Positions 54,917 to 63,860 of a stretch of DNA of 64,000 nt are shown one piece after another. Under the pieces are notes generated by a model, which was not told where the DNA came from, did not search any database, and saw only the letters and a list, made by a program, of their open reading frames with translations. The DNA is from Mycobacterium sp. E3251 (lineage in GTDB: Bacteria > Actinomycetota > Actinomycetes > Mycobacteriales > Mycobacteriaceae). Within the stretch, counting starts at the first letter, position 1, and every line of letters begins with the position of its first letter. Made by a program: the position numbers and the translations under genes. Location: the NCBI RefSeq assembly GCF_001666835.1, contig NZ_LZJF01000192.1, positions 1 to 64,000 on the forward strand. Direction: 5' to 3'.

Positions 54917-56674
54917 TTAGATCTCATCCTTCTGCGCCGCGTCGAGCAGTTCGCGGGCGTGCGCACGGCCGCTGTCGGATTCGCCCAGCCCGGCCATCAT
55001 CCGCGCCAATTCGGCGACGCGCTCGTCGCCGGCGACCCGCCGCACCACGCTGGTCCCCTTGGGCCCGGCGCTGTGCACCACCAGGTGCACGTCGGCGTAG
55101 GCCGCGACCTGCGGCAGGTGCGTGACCACGATGACCTGGTGGGTGCGCGCCAGCCGCGCCAACCGCCGCCCGATCTGCACCGCGGCCCGGCCGCCGACGC
55201 CGGCGTCGACCTCGTCGAACACCATGGTGGTGCCCGCGGCGGAGGCGGCCAGCACCACTTCCAGCGCCAGCATCACCCGGGACAGTTCGCCGCCGGACGC
55301 GCTCTTGGCCAGCGGCAGCTGGTCCATCCCGCGGTGCGCCGCGAATCCGAACTCCACCTCATCGACACCGTCGGCACCGGCGCGGGCCAGCTCGCCCGAC
55401 GGCAGCACGAGCGCGGCCGGGTCGTCCTTGTCGGCGGCCGCGTCGTTGCTGACGTCGATGGTGAACTGCGCGTCGGCCATCGCCAGCCCGGACAGCTCGG
55501 CGGTGATCTCCTTGGCGAGCCGCTTGGCGGCCTTGCGCCGGATGCCGCTGAGATCGACTGCGGCTTGGGCCAACTCACGCGCGAGCTCGTCGACGCGGGC
55601 GGCCAGCGCCGTCAGGCCTTCCTCGGAGACGTCCAGCTGGGCCAGCCGTTGCCGCGACTCCTCGGCCCAGCGGAGCACCCCGTCGACATCCGCGGCGTAC
55701 TTGCGGGTCAGCGTGCGCAGTTCGGCCTGCCGGGCCAGCTTGGCTTCCAGCGCGCTGGCGTCGACCGGCAGCTCGTCCAGGAAGCCACTGAGTTCGCCGG
55801 CCACATCGGTGACCAACGTGAGCGCCTCACCGACCTGCCCGGCCAGCGGCCGGAGCTTCGCGTCGTCGGTCGATTCCAGGGCGGCACGGGCCCGCCCCAG
55901 GCTGTCGGCGGCGCTATTTCCGGAGGCGTCCGCGTCGTCGGGCGCCCCGGAGAGCGCCGCGTGCGCGGTGATCGCGGCCTCGCGCAGCGTGTCCAGTTCG
56001 GAGAGCCGCACGATGTCGGCGACCAGCGCATCGTCCTCGCCCGGTTGCGGGTCGACCGTGTCAATTTCGTTGAGCGCGAAGGTGAGTCGGTCGGATTCGA
56101 GGGCGAGCTCGCGCATGCGGTTCCGGCGGTCGACGAGGTCATGCCGCGCGGCGAGCCAGGCGTCGCGCAGTTTGCGATAGCGCTCGAGCGCGGGGCCGGC
56201 CTTCGCGAACCGGTCCAGCGCGCCGCGTTGCTCCTCGGGCCGCATCAGCCGCAGCTGGTCGTTCTGCCCGTGCAGGGTGAGCAGCTCCGCGGTGAAGTCG
56301 CCCAGGGACTTGGCTGGCACGCTGCGACCCCCGAGATAGGCCCGCGACGGCCCGTCGCGGCTGACCGAGCGCAGCGCGATCACGCTGCCGTCCTCGTCGC
56401 GCTCCGCTCCCGACGCGTCCAGCATCTCGTCCAGCAGCGCGACCGCGGCGTCCTCGAGATCCGTTGTGACGAAACGGCCCTCGACGACGGCGCGGTCGGC
56501 GCCCGATCGCACCCGGGTCGCATCGGCGCGGGCGCCCCCGAGCAGGTGCAGCCCGGTCACCACCATGGTCTTGCCGGTGCCGGTCTCGCCGGTCAGCACG
56601 GTCAGGCCGCGATCGAACTCCCCGACCGCCGCGCTGATGGCCCCCAGCGACTCGATGCGGATTTCGGTCAGCAT
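54917..56674 (-). CDS. recN: DNA repair ATPase RecN
   Basis: A 585-residue SMC-like repair protein: Walker A LTGETGTGKTMVV (about 28-40), a coiled-coil middle, and the C-terminal ABC signature ASGGELSRVMLALE with Walker B TMVFDEVDAGVGG. It helps repair double-strand breaks. ATG 56674 follows directly after the nadK stop. The long plus-strand frame at 54959-56968 is its shadow. Confidence 0.97.
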   Translation of the reverse strand: MLTEIRIESLGAISAAVGEFDRGLTVLTGETGTGKTMVVTGLHLLGGARADATRVRSGADRAVVEGRFVTTDLEDAAVALLDEMLDASGAERDEDGSVIALRSVSRDGPSRAYLGGRSVPAKSLGDFTAELLTLHGQNDQLRLMRPEEQRGALDRFAKAGPALERYRKLRDAWLAARHDLVDRRNRMRELALESDRLTFALNEIDTVDPQPGEDDALVADIVRLSELDTLREAAITAHAALSGAPDDADASGNSAADSLGRARAALESTDDAKLRPLAGQVGEALTLVTDVAGELSGFLDELPVDASALEAKLARQAELRTLTRKYAADVDGVLRWAEESRQRLAQLDVSEEGLTALAARVDELARELAQAAVDLSGIRRKAAKRLAKEITAELSGLAMADAQFTIDVSNDAAADKDDPAALVLPSGELARAGADGVDEVEFGFAAHRGMDQLPLAKSASGGELSRVMLALEVVLAASAAGTTMVFDEVDAGVGGRAAVQIGRRLARLARTHQVIVVTHLPQVAAYADVHLVVHSAGPKGTSVVRRVAGDERVAELARMMAGLGESDSGRAHARELLDAAQKDEI

Positions 56675-57598
56675 CTACTTTCCACGCCAACCGGTGACCG
56701 GCAAGCGGAACTTTCGCACCAAACGGTCGGTGAACGGCGCGCTGTCCAACCGCGCCCATTTCACCGGTGTGTCGCAACGCCTTACCTCGATCCGGCTGCC
56801 GGCCGGGATCAGCATCTCGCGGCGGCCGTCGCAGAACACCAGGGCGTCGTGACCGTCCGCCTCGATCTCGATCGCGATGGTCGCGTTGGGGCTGGTGACC
56901 ATCGGCCGGCCGAACAGCGCATGAGCGTTGTTGGGCACCACCAGGATTGCCTCGAGGTCCGGCCATAACACCGGGCCGCCCGCGGAGAACGCGTAGGCGG
57001 TCGACCCGGTGGGCGTCGACACCAGCACGCCGTCGCACCCGAACGCCGACACCGGCCGCCCGTCGATCTCGACGACCACCCCCAGTACGCCCAGTCGCGG
57101 ACCCTTCTCCAGGCTGACCTCGTTGAGCGCCCATCCGTGCTCGATTTCGCGACCGCCCGCGCGCACGACCACGTCCAGCGTCAGACGGTCTTCCACCCGA
57201 TAGTCCTTGGCGACAACGTGATCCAGCACCCTGTCGATGGCCTCCGCCTCGGCCTCGGCCAAAAAACCGATTCGCCCCAGGTTGACGCCCAGCACGGGGA
57301 TCCCGGCGTTGCGGGCCAGTTCGGCCGCGCGCAGGAACGTGCCGTCACCACCGAGCACCAGCACCAGTTCGCAGCCTTCGGCGGCCTGCGGGTCCGCGTC
57401 GACCACCTGGATTTCCACGCCCATCGCCCGGATGTCGTCGGGGGCCACCTGCAGCGACCCGCGGTCGACCGCCTCGGCGGATAGGACGCGGAGCCCGATA
57501 TCGTTGTCCCCCAACACTTTCTGTACGCGCGCCGCTGTGTCGGTGGCTTCTTCGCGACCGGTGTGGACCACCAGCAGCACGGTGCGATGCTCGCTCAT
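56675..57598 (-). CDS. nadK: NAD kinase
   Basis: A 307-residue NAD kinase, using ATP or polyphosphate to make NADP: LGGDGTFLRA (about 77-86), NEVSL and TPTGSTAYAFSAGGP motifs. ATG 57598 overlaps the tlyA stop (ATGA). It belongs to the tlyA-nadK-recN operon. Confidence 0.96.
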   Translation of the reverse strand: MSEHRTVLLVVHTGREEATDTAARVQKVLGDNDIGLRVLSAEAVDRGSLQVAPDDIRAMGVEIQVVDADPQAAEGCELVLVLGGDGTFLRAAELARNAGIPVLGVNLGRIGFLAEAEAEAIDRVLDHVVAKDYRVEDRLTLDVVVRAGGREIEHGWALNEVSLEKGPRLGVLGVVVEIDGRPVSAFGCDGVLVSTPTGSTAYAFSAGGPVLWPDLEAILVVPNNAHALFGRPMVTSPNATIAIEIEADGHDALVFCDGRREMLIPAGSRIEVRRCDTPVKWARLDSAPFTDRLVRKFRLPVTGWRGK

Positions 57599-58398
57599 TG
57601 CGGCCCCTCGTCTACGGCGCGCCGCACCGCTGCCACCAGCTCGTCGTCCGTCAATCCGGTCTGGCCGCGCAGCCACAGGAAGTATTCGACGTTGCCCGAC
57701 GGGCCGGGCAGCGGGCTTGCAGTGACCCCGACGGTGTGCCAGCCCAGCTCGCCGGCGCGCCGTGCCACCGCGAGCACGGCGTCGGCACGTAGGGCGGGGT
57801 CGTGCACCACTCCGCCGGCGCCCACCTGGCCCCGGCCCACCTCGAACTGCGGCTTCACCATGGGAACGATATCCGCAGTGGGGGAAGCACATCCAGCCAG
57901 CGCGGGCAGCACGGTGGCGAGCGAAATGAACGACAGGTCGGCCACGATGAGGTCGACCGGCCCGCCGATCGCCTCGAGGGACAGGTCGCGGGCGTTAGTT
58001 CGCTCGACGACGACCACCCGCGGGTCGCAGCGCAGCGACCACGCCAGCTGCCCGTATCCGACATCCACAGCGACCACCTCGGCGGCCCCGCGATCCAGCA
58101 GAACCTCGGTGAATCCACCCGTCGACGCCCCCGCGTCCAGGCAGCGGCGACCCGCCACCGGAATTCCAAAGGTGTCCAGGGCGCCGATCAGCTTGTGCGC
58201 ACCGCGGGAGACCCAGCCCCGTTCGCCGTCGTCGGCGACGGTCAGGGCCGCGGTGACGGCGACGGCCGTGCCCGGCTTGCGGGCCGGCAGGCCGTCGATG
58301 CTGACCCGTCCGGCGCCGATCAACTCGGCCGCCTGCTGGCGCGATCGCGCGAGTCCGCGCCGAACCAGCTCGGCGTCGACGCGGGCGCGGCGAGACAT
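57595..58398 (-). CDS. tlyA: TlyA-family rRNA 2'-O-methyltransferase
   Basis: A 267-residue protein. The S4 RNA-binding domain (RVDAELVRRGLARSRQQAAELI) is followed by an FtsJ-like methyltransferase with CLDAGASTGGFTEVLL. It methylates 16S and 23S rRNA, which in M. tuberculosis determines capreomycin sensitivity. ATG 58398 follows the small gene by 8 bases. Confidence 0.95.
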   Translation of the reverse strand: MSRRARVDAELVRRGLARSRQQAAELIGAGRVSIDGLPARKPGTAVAVTAALTVADDGERGWVSRGAHKLIGALDTFGIPVAGRRCLDAGASTGGFTEVLLDRGAAEVVAVDVGYGQLAWSLRCDPRVVVVERTNARDLSLEAIGGPVDLIVADLSFISLATVLPALAGCASPTADIVPMVKPQFEVGRGQVGAGGVVHDPALRADAVLAVARRAGELGWHTVGVTASPLPGPSGNVEYFLWLRGQTGLTDDELVAAVRRAVDEGPQ

Positions 58399-58406
58399 GC
58401 GCGCAC

Positions 58407-58589
58407 TCAGCCCTTCTCCGCCGACTCCAGCGCGGCAAGCAGCACGTCGTGCGCCTCGGAAAGGCGGCGGGCTATGTCTTCGAGCTCCGTGAGCGACGGG
58501 TTCCCGGGGCTTTCCGGAGCCCCGGGCTCGGGCAGCCGGGCCAGCAGGGCGTCGATTTCGGCACGAATTTGTTCGGGATCGGTAGTCAT
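58407..58589 (-). CDS. conserved 60-residue helical protein (Rv1693-like)
   Basis: A 60-residue acidic protein with two amphipathic helices (PEQIRAEIDALLARLPEP and LTELEDIARRLSEAHDVLL). Its function is unknown, but size and place between the HAD phosphatase and tlyA are conserved in mycobacteria. ATG 58589. Confidence 0.85.
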   Translation of the reverse strand: MTTDPEQIRAEIDALLARLPEPGAPESPGNPSLTELEDIARRLSEAHDVLLAALESAEKG

Positions 58590-58612
58590 TGCGCTCTTAC
58601 GGTAGTCATCCG

Positions 58613-59623
58613 TCAGTCGCTGCGCACCAAAGACCAGCGTTGCAACGCGGCACGGGCCCGGTCGTCGGCCGCCTCGATGCTGATGGGCCGCCCGTCCGAG
58701 CGCGCACCCCAGACCGCGCTGGCGACCGCCCGGACGATCGAGAGCCCGTCGCCGTCGTCGGGGCCGTCGCCGCGGACGATGACCGCCCGCTCGTCGACGT
58801 CGACACGCCAGCCCGGCTGCGGCCCGACCGCGAGCTGGTCGCCGTCGGAGTGCAGGGCGCGCAAGTCGTGGCCGATGTAGGTGGGCCGGTGCGCGGGGTC
58901 GGCGTACACCGCGTCCCGGGCCGAGCTGACGCCGGTGAGCACCATCAGGCTGGGCAGGTCGGCCGCGTTGGCGCCCTCGATGTCGGTGTCGAGCCGGTCG
59001 CCGACCACCAGGGGCGCGCGGAAATCACCGCGCGCCGCCGCGTCGGTCAGCAGCCCGGGCGCCGGCTTGCCCGCGACCTGGGGCTCGGCGCCGGTGGCCG
59101 CGCGCAGCGCGGCGACGAAGGAGCCGTTCCCGGGTAGCAGGCCCCGCTCGGTGGGCAGCGTCGGATCGATGTTGGCCGCCACCCACAACGCGCCGGACCG
59201 AATGGCGAGCGCGGCCTCGGCGAGGTCCGGCCAGCCGATGGTCATCGACAGGCCCTGGACGACCGCGACCGGCTCATCGTCATACCTGCGCACCGGCCGC
59301 AGCCCGACCGTCTTGACCTCGTCGGCCAGCGCGTCGGTGCCCACGATCAGCACCGGTGACCCCGCCGGCAACTGGTCGGCCAGCAGCCGGGCCGCGCTCT
59401 GCGCGCTGGTGGCGACGTCGTCGGCGGTGGCGGTGAAGCCGAGTTCGGTCAGGTGCGCCGCGACCTCGGCGGCGCTGCGCGACGCGTTGTTGGTGACGAA
59501 GAACGCGCGGCTGCTCACCTCGGCCAGCGCCTGCACCGCACCTTCGGTGGGTTTGCGGCCGCGAAACAACGTCCCATCCAGGTCGAGCAGCAGGCAATCG
59601 TATTGGCTTGCAACGCTGGTCAT
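58613..59623 (-). CDS. HAD-IIA phosphatase (Rv1692-like)
   Basis: A 336-residue HAD-superfamily hydrolase: nucleophile Asp14 and acid Asp16 in LLLDLDGTLFRG, VTNNAS, and VVGDRLDTDIEGA as motif IV. Rv1692 has been described as a glycerol-3-phosphate phosphatase. A C-terminal extension of about 80 residues beyond the HAD core is present, as in the mycobacterial relative. ATG 59623 follows the TPR gene by one base. Confidence 0.9.
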   Translation of the reverse strand: MTSVASQYDCLLLDLDGTLFRGRKPTEGAVQALAEVSSRAFFVTNNASRSAAEVAAHLTELGFTATADDVATSAQSAARLLADQLPAGSPVLIVGTDALADEVKTVGLRPVRRYDDEPVAVVQGLSMTIGWPDLAEAALAIRSGALWVAANIDPTLPTERGLLPGNGSFVAALRAATGAEPQVAGKPAPGLLTDAAARGDFRAPLVVGDRLDTDIEGANAADLPSLMVLTGVSSARDAVYADPAHRPTYIGHDLRALHSDGDQLAVGPQPGWRVDVDERAVIVRGDGPDDGDGLSIVRAVASAVWGARSDGRPISIEAADDRARAALQRWSLVRSD

Positions 59624-59624
59624 C

Positions 59625-60401
59625 TCAGCCCAGCTCGCTTACCCGGTCTTCGGCGTCGGTGACGCCTTCGACGTCGGCGGCCGCCGAGCGCAGGAACCAT
59701 TGCAGCGCTTCGTCATTGCGCCCAAGCGCCAGCAGGGTGTCCGCGTAGGCGTAGAACAACCGCGCCGCCGTCGAGCCCCGGCGGCCGGGATCCAGTTGCG
59801 GTGTGGACAAGACGGTCAGCGCTTGCTCCAGCTGGCCGAGGTCCGCACGCGCGCCGGCGGCGACGATGCGCAGCTCGTCGGCGTCGTCGCCCTGGAGCTG
59901 GGCCGCCTCTGGTCCGCGGGCGAGTTCGATCGCCCGTTCCGGGCGGCCAAGTCCGCGTTCGCAATCCGCGATCAGGGCGAGCAGGTTGGACTTGCTGCCC
60001 ATCCTGCGGGCCGCGCGCAATTCGGCCAGCGCCTGGGCCCAGTCGCCGCAGTGATAGGCGGCGATGCCGACCGCCTCCCGAATCGCGGCGATCCTGCTGG
60101 ACCGGGCGCGCGCCGCGCGGGCGTGACTGAGCGCGGCCTCTGGGTCCTCATCGAGCAACTCGCCCGCGGCGACCAGGTGGCGTGCCACCGCGTCGGCCGT
60201 GGCCCGGTCCAAGGTGCTGAGCTCGCCCCGGATTTCGGGCGCCAACTGCCGGGCCTCCACGCCCGGCGGTATCGGCGGCCCGGGCTCCGGCGCGCGGTGG
60301 CCGTCTGGCTGCTGCGGCTGAGCCGGTCGCGCGCGGCCGGGCCCCGACCAGCCGCCGGATGTGCGCGGGCGCCGTTCACCGCGCTGCCTGTCGTCGACCA
60401 C
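59625..60401 (-). CDS. tetratricopeptide-repeat protein (Rv1691-like)
   Basis: A 258-residue protein. The first 55 residues are Pro/Arg/Gly-rich and probably disordered. The rest is helical with TPR-like repeats (AALSHARAARARSSRIAAIREAVG, ALAELRAARRMG, FYAYADTLLALGRNDEALQWF). Its function is unknown. GTG 60401. It leads the run down to recN. Confidence 0.85.
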   Translation of the reverse strand: MVDDRQRGERRPRTSGGWSGPGRARPAQPQQPDGHRAPEPGPPIPPGVEARQLAPEIRGELSTLDRATADAVARHLVAAGELLDEDPEAALSHARAARARSSRIAAIREAVGIAAYHCGDWAQALAELRAARRMGSKSNLLALIADCERGLGRPERAIELARGPEAAQLQGDDADELRIVAAGARADLGQLEQALTVLSTPQLDPGRRGSTAARLFYAYADTLLALGRNDEALQWFLRSAAADVEGVTDAEDRVSELG

Positions 60402-60429
60402 GCAGCCGAGGATACGGGGGGCCCGCGCG

Positions 60430-60795
60430 CTAGTACGCCGTGAGCCGGTTCTGCAGCAGCGGCGCGATCACCGCCGGGCAGTAGTTCGCGACGGCGACGA
60501 TGGTGAACAGGCCGGCCGACTCGTAACCCAGGCCACTGCGTTCCGACATTTCCGCGGCGACCGAGTCGAAGGACTGGCCCGGCGTCACGATCATCGGGCA
60601 GACCGACTGGCCCAACGCCAGGGCCCCGGCCGGGTGCGGGTAGGTGATGCCGGCGTTGCTCAGGGCCATCAGGAACGCGTTGCCCCGCATGTCGGCGCTG
60701 ACGGGCGCGGCCAGTGGGGCGGCCAGCCCCGCCACGCAGGCGGTCAGGATCAGCACGCGCAGCAGGGACCGTTGCACACGCCGGGAAGCCGTCAT
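60430..60795 (-). CDS. lprJ: exported DUF732 protein LprJ
   Basis: A 121-residue exported protein. The hydrophobic N-terminus contains a lipobox-like LTAC (Cys20), but another hydrophobic stretch follows and ends at PVSAD, a typical signal-peptidase I site, so lipidation is uncertain. The mature part is a DUF732 domain (FLMALSNAGITYPHPAGALALG) with two cysteines. ATG 60795 is preferred over GTG 60804. Confidence 0.8.
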   Translation of the reverse strand: MTASRRVQRSLLRVLILTACVAGLAAPLAAPVSADMRGNAFLMALSNAGITYPHPAGALALGQSVCPMIVTPGQSFDSVAAEMSERSGLGYESAGLFTIVAVANYCPAVIAPLLQNRLTAY

Positions 60796-60880
60796 CGTGA
60801 CCACCCTGGCCTGTGCGGGTCACAACCGCAACACGGTGCGGTAAAGGTTTGCGCAGCAACGCGTTTTGCGGGTGCGGTTT

Positions 60881-62152
60881 TCAGACCTTTTCGATCCCGG
60901 CGACGGTGCGCTTGCCGCGGCGCAGCACCAGCCACCGGCCGTGCAGGAAGTCCGAGGGCTGCGGCGTCCACTCCTCGCTGTCGATCCGGATGTTGTTGAC
61001 CGACACCCCGCCCTCGCCGATGGTGCGCCGCGCCGCCTTCCTGCTCTCGGACAGACCGCTGGCCACCAGCAGGTCGACGATCCCGTCGGGGCCACCGGGT
61101 TTGAGCTCGGCGACCGAGGCCTCGCGCAGCGCCGCCGACAGCGTCGCCTCGTCCAGGCGGTCCAATTCGCCCTGCCCGAACAGTGCCCGGCTGGCGTGCT
61201 CGACCGCCTCGGTGGCCGCCTCGCCGTGCACCAGCACGGTCAGTTCGCGGGCGAGCCGGCGCTGGGCGGCGCGCTGCTGCGGGCGCTCGGCGGTCGCCCG
61301 CTCCAGCTCGGCGAGCTCGTCGGCCGACAGGAAGGTGAACCAACGCAGGTACCGGATCACGTCGGCGTCGGCGGTGTTGAAGAAGTACTGGTACCAGGCA
61401 TACGGGGTGGTCATCGCCGGGTCCAGCCACAGGCTGCCGCCGCCGGTGGACTTGCCGAACTTGGTGCCGTCGGCCGCTGTCACCAGCGGGACGGTGAGCG
61501 CGTGCACCGTGGCGCCCAGCTTCTGGCGGACCAATCGCACGCCGGCGATGATGTTGCCCCACTGGTCGGAACCGCCGATCTGCAGCGTGCAGCCGTACCG
61601 GCGGTGCAATTCGACGTAGTCGTTGGCCTGAAGGAGCATGTAGCTGAATTCCGTGTAGGAGATGCCCTCGCCCTCCAGCCGCCGCCGGACAGTGTCGCGA
61701 TCCAGCATGACGTTGACTGAGAAGTGCTTGCCGAGGTCACGCAGGAACTCGATGGCTGACAGCGGGGCCGTCCAGTCCAGGTTGTTGACGACGACCGCGC
61801 CCGTCTCGGATTCGTCGAAGTCGACGAAGCGCTCGAGCTGCCCGCGGATGCGCTCGGTCCAGTCGGCGACGACGTCCGCCTCGTTCAGGGTGCGCTCCCC
61901 GACGTCACGCGGGTCACCGATCATGCCGGTGGCGCCGCCGGCGAGGACGATCGGGCGGTGGCCGGCGCGCTGGAAACGCCGCAGCGCCAGCAGCGGCACC
62001 AGGTGCCCCGCGTGCAGGCTGGCCGCGGTCGGGTCGAAACCCGCGTACACCGTCAACGGACCGCGCTGCGCCTCGGCCGCCAATGCGTCGAGGTCGGTGG
62101 ACTGCGCGATCAGCCCACGCCAGCTCAGCTCGTCAAGGATCCCGGAAGACAT
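60881..62152 (-). CDS. tyrS: tyrosyl-tRNA synthetase
   Basis: A 423-residue class I synthetase. The HIGH-like motif is HAGH (about 45-48), with YTEFSYMLLQANDY and GGSDQWGNI in the tyrosine pocket, KFGKS (KMSKS-like), and a C-terminal S4 domain. ATG 62152 is chosen by family length; the upstream extension to 62260 is not coding. It is divergent from the BASS transporter gene, with 119 bases between. Confidence 0.97.
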   Translation of the reverse strand: MSSGILDELSWRGLIAQSTDLDALAAEAQRGPLTVYAGFDPTAASLHAGHLVPLLALRRFQRAGHRPIVLAGGATGMIGDPRDVGERTLNEADVVADWTERIRGQLERFVDFDESETGAVVVNNLDWTAPLSAIEFLRDLGKHFSVNVMLDRDTVRRRLEGEGISYTEFSYMLLQANDYVELHRRYGCTLQIGGSDQWGNIIAGVRLVRQKLGATVHALTVPLVTAADGTKFGKSTGGGSLWLDPAMTTPYAWYQYFFNTADADVIRYLRWFTFLSADELAELERATAERPQQRAAQRRLARELTVLVHGEAATEAVEHASRALFGQGELDRLDEATLSAALREASVAELKPGGPDGIVDLLVASGLSESRKAARRTIGEGGVSVNNIRIDSEEWTPQPSDFLHGRWLVLRRGKRTVAGIEKV

Positions 62153-62271
62153 CGCCGCCGACTTTAGTCGGTCTCGCGGCCGCGATTCGCCCCTGCGCTG
62201 CTCGATAAGGCAAGCTAACGGCGCGGCGCATCGTCGCTTTTCCCTCAGCGCACCAAACAACGCGGAGCGTC

Positions 62272-63153
62272 ATGGACAACCGGTACTGGCCGTTGGTGGT
62301 CGTGATCATCATGCTCGCCCTCGGGCTGACGCTCACGGTCGACGACTTCAAGCGGGCGGCCACGCTGCGCAAACCACTGGTCGTCGCGCTCGTCTGCCAG
62401 TCGCTGCTGCTCCCGTCGCTGTGCCTGGTCATCGCCGAGGCCTTCCACCTCGAGCCCCACCTGGCGGTCGGGCTGATGCTGATGGCCGCCACCCCCGGCG
62501 GGACGATGTCCAGCATCCTCAGCCACCTGTTCAACGGCGACTTGGCGCTCAACCTCACGCTGACGGCGATCAACGCCGTGCTGTCCATCGTTGCGTTGCC
62601 CGCGATTCTGGCGGTGTCGATGACGTGGTTCCTCGGCAAAGGGCGGTTTCTCCCGCTGCAGCCGGACAAGTTCTTCGCGGTGATCGGCCTGGTCATCGTC
62701 CCCATCGCGATCGGGGTGGCGGTCCGCCACCGCTTTCCCGCACTGGCCCGGCGACTGCAGAAACCGGTCCGGATCGTCGCGCTCACGCTGCTCGTACTCG
62801 CCGTGCTCGGCGCCGTCGCCGGGGGACGAACCACGCTCTGGCACAACCTCAGCGTGCTGAGCGGAGCCGTCGTGGCCTTCTGCGCCGTGAGCCTGACGGT
62901 CGGCTATCTGGCGCCGCGCCTGATGCGGCTGGCTCCGCGGCAGGCCGTCGCGGTCAGCCTGGAGGTCGGCATGCACAACGCCGTGGTGGCGATGGGCGTC
63001 GCGTTGAGTCCGCAACTGCTGAACAGCGCCGAGATGGCCACGCCGGCCGCGATATACAGTGCCGTCGCGCCGCTCCTGGCCGTGGCGTTCGTGTTCCTGG
63101 CGCGGCGAGTGGACCCGGCGTTTCGTGCGGTCCCCGCACCGGCGGCCGCCTAG
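62272..63153 (+). CDS. bile acid:sodium symporter-family (BASS) transporter
   Basis: A 293-residue membrane protein with about nine hydrophobic helices. ATPGGTMSSILSHLFNGDLALN (about 76-97) and SLEVGMHNAVVA (about 228-239) are the two conserved BASS motifs that line the substrate and sodium sites. It probably imports or exports an organic acid; the substrate is unknown. It is divergent from tyrS and convergent with mpg. Confidence 0.88.
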   Translation: MDNRYWPLVVVIIMLALGLTLTVDDFKRAATLRKPLVVALVCQSLLLPSLCLVIAEAFHLEPHLAVGLMLMAATPGGTMSSILSHLFNGDLALNLTLTAINAVLSIVALPAILAVSMTWFLGKGRFLPLQPDKFFAVIGLVIVPIAIGVAVRHRFPALARRLQKPVRIVALTLLVLAVLGAVAGGRTTLWHNLSVLSGAVVAFCAVSLTVGYLAPRLMRLAPRQAVAVSLEVGMHNAVVAMGVALSPQLLNSAEMATPAAIYSAVAPLLAVAFVFLARRVDPAFRAVPAPAAA

Positions 63154-63177
63154 CCCTATGAAGGCGACCCGCTGCCG

Positions 63178-63789
63178 CTAGTCGCTGGTCCCCGGGGCGG
63201 GCGCCCGTGGGCTGCGCCGGTATGCCGACACTTCCGGGCGGCCGGGGAGCCAGAACCGCCACGGCCGGTCGGCGGCCTGGCTGACCCCCACCCGCGGGCC
63301 CGCCACGGGGGTCAGCGGCTCGTTGAGTTCCAGGGTGACCGGGTTGGCGGGGTCGAACAGGTCAATCCCGTTGTCGTCCATGGTGATTCCCAGGGCCGAA
63401 CACAGATTGCCGGGCCCGCGCGCCAGCGCGGCCGCGCGAACCAGCTCGCCGCGCCGGGCGCGGGCGGTATCGGTGCCGTCCTCGAGGGCGGCGGCCCGCA
63501 ACAGGACGGCCGCGGCGGTCCCGTCCGGCCCGCAGGAAACGTTGGCGCAGACGTGGATCCCGTGGCTGCGATAGGTGTAGAGGCGGCCGGGAGGCCCGAA
63601 CATCACCGCGTTGCGTCCGCTGATGCCGCGATAGGAGTGCGCCGCGGCGTCCGGCCATGGGCCGTCCGGAACTCCGCCGTACGCCTCGACTTCCACGATG
63701 ACGGCGCTGACGCCCCGCCCGGTGAGGGTGGCGCCGAGTAGCCGATGCGCGGCCGCGACGGGGTCGACGAGCAGCTGGCTTGCGGCCAC
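63178..63789 (-). CDS. mpg: 3-methyladenine DNA glycosylase (AAG type)
   Basis: A 203-residue monofunctional glycosylase that removes alkylated bases: VEVEAYGGVPD (catalytic Glu), HSYRGISGRNAVMFGPPGRLY, ARGPGNLCSALG and the C-terminal PRVGVSQAADRPWRFW. GTG 63789. It matches Rv1688. It is convergent with the BASS gene and divergent from the ammonium transporter gene. Confidence 0.94.
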   Translation of the reverse strand: MAASQLLVDPVAAAHRLLGATLTGRGVSAVIVEVEAYGGVPDGPWPDAAAHSYRGISGRNAVMFGPPGRLYTYRSHGIHVCANVSCGPDGTAAAVLLRAAALEDGTDTARARRGELVRAAALARGPGNLCSALGITMDDNGIDLFDPANPVTLELNEPLTPVAGPRVGVSQAADRPWRFWLPGRPEVSAYRRSPRAPAPGTSD

Positions 63790-63803
63790 CCACCGAACCT
63801 ACC

Positions 63804-63822
63804 GGCAGCGCTGCCATGGCAG
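63804..63822. promoter_or_regulatory. overlapping palindromes between mpg and ammonium transporter gene
   Basis: GGCAGCGCTGCC (63804-63815) and CTGCCATGGCAG (63811-63822) are both perfect 12-bp palindromes and share bases, giving repeated GGCAG/CTGCC half-sites about 40-57 bases before the transporter start. They do not fit the GlnR or AmtR consensus I know. They may be an operator for either divergent gene. Confidence 0.35.
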
Positions 63823-63860
63823 TATCCCGGTGTCCTGGGACCTGTGAAGGAGCACACAGC

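Noticed and set aside
54959..56968. 669-codon plus-strand frame opposite recN
   Set aside because: Antisense shadow; RecN has all its motifs on the other strand.
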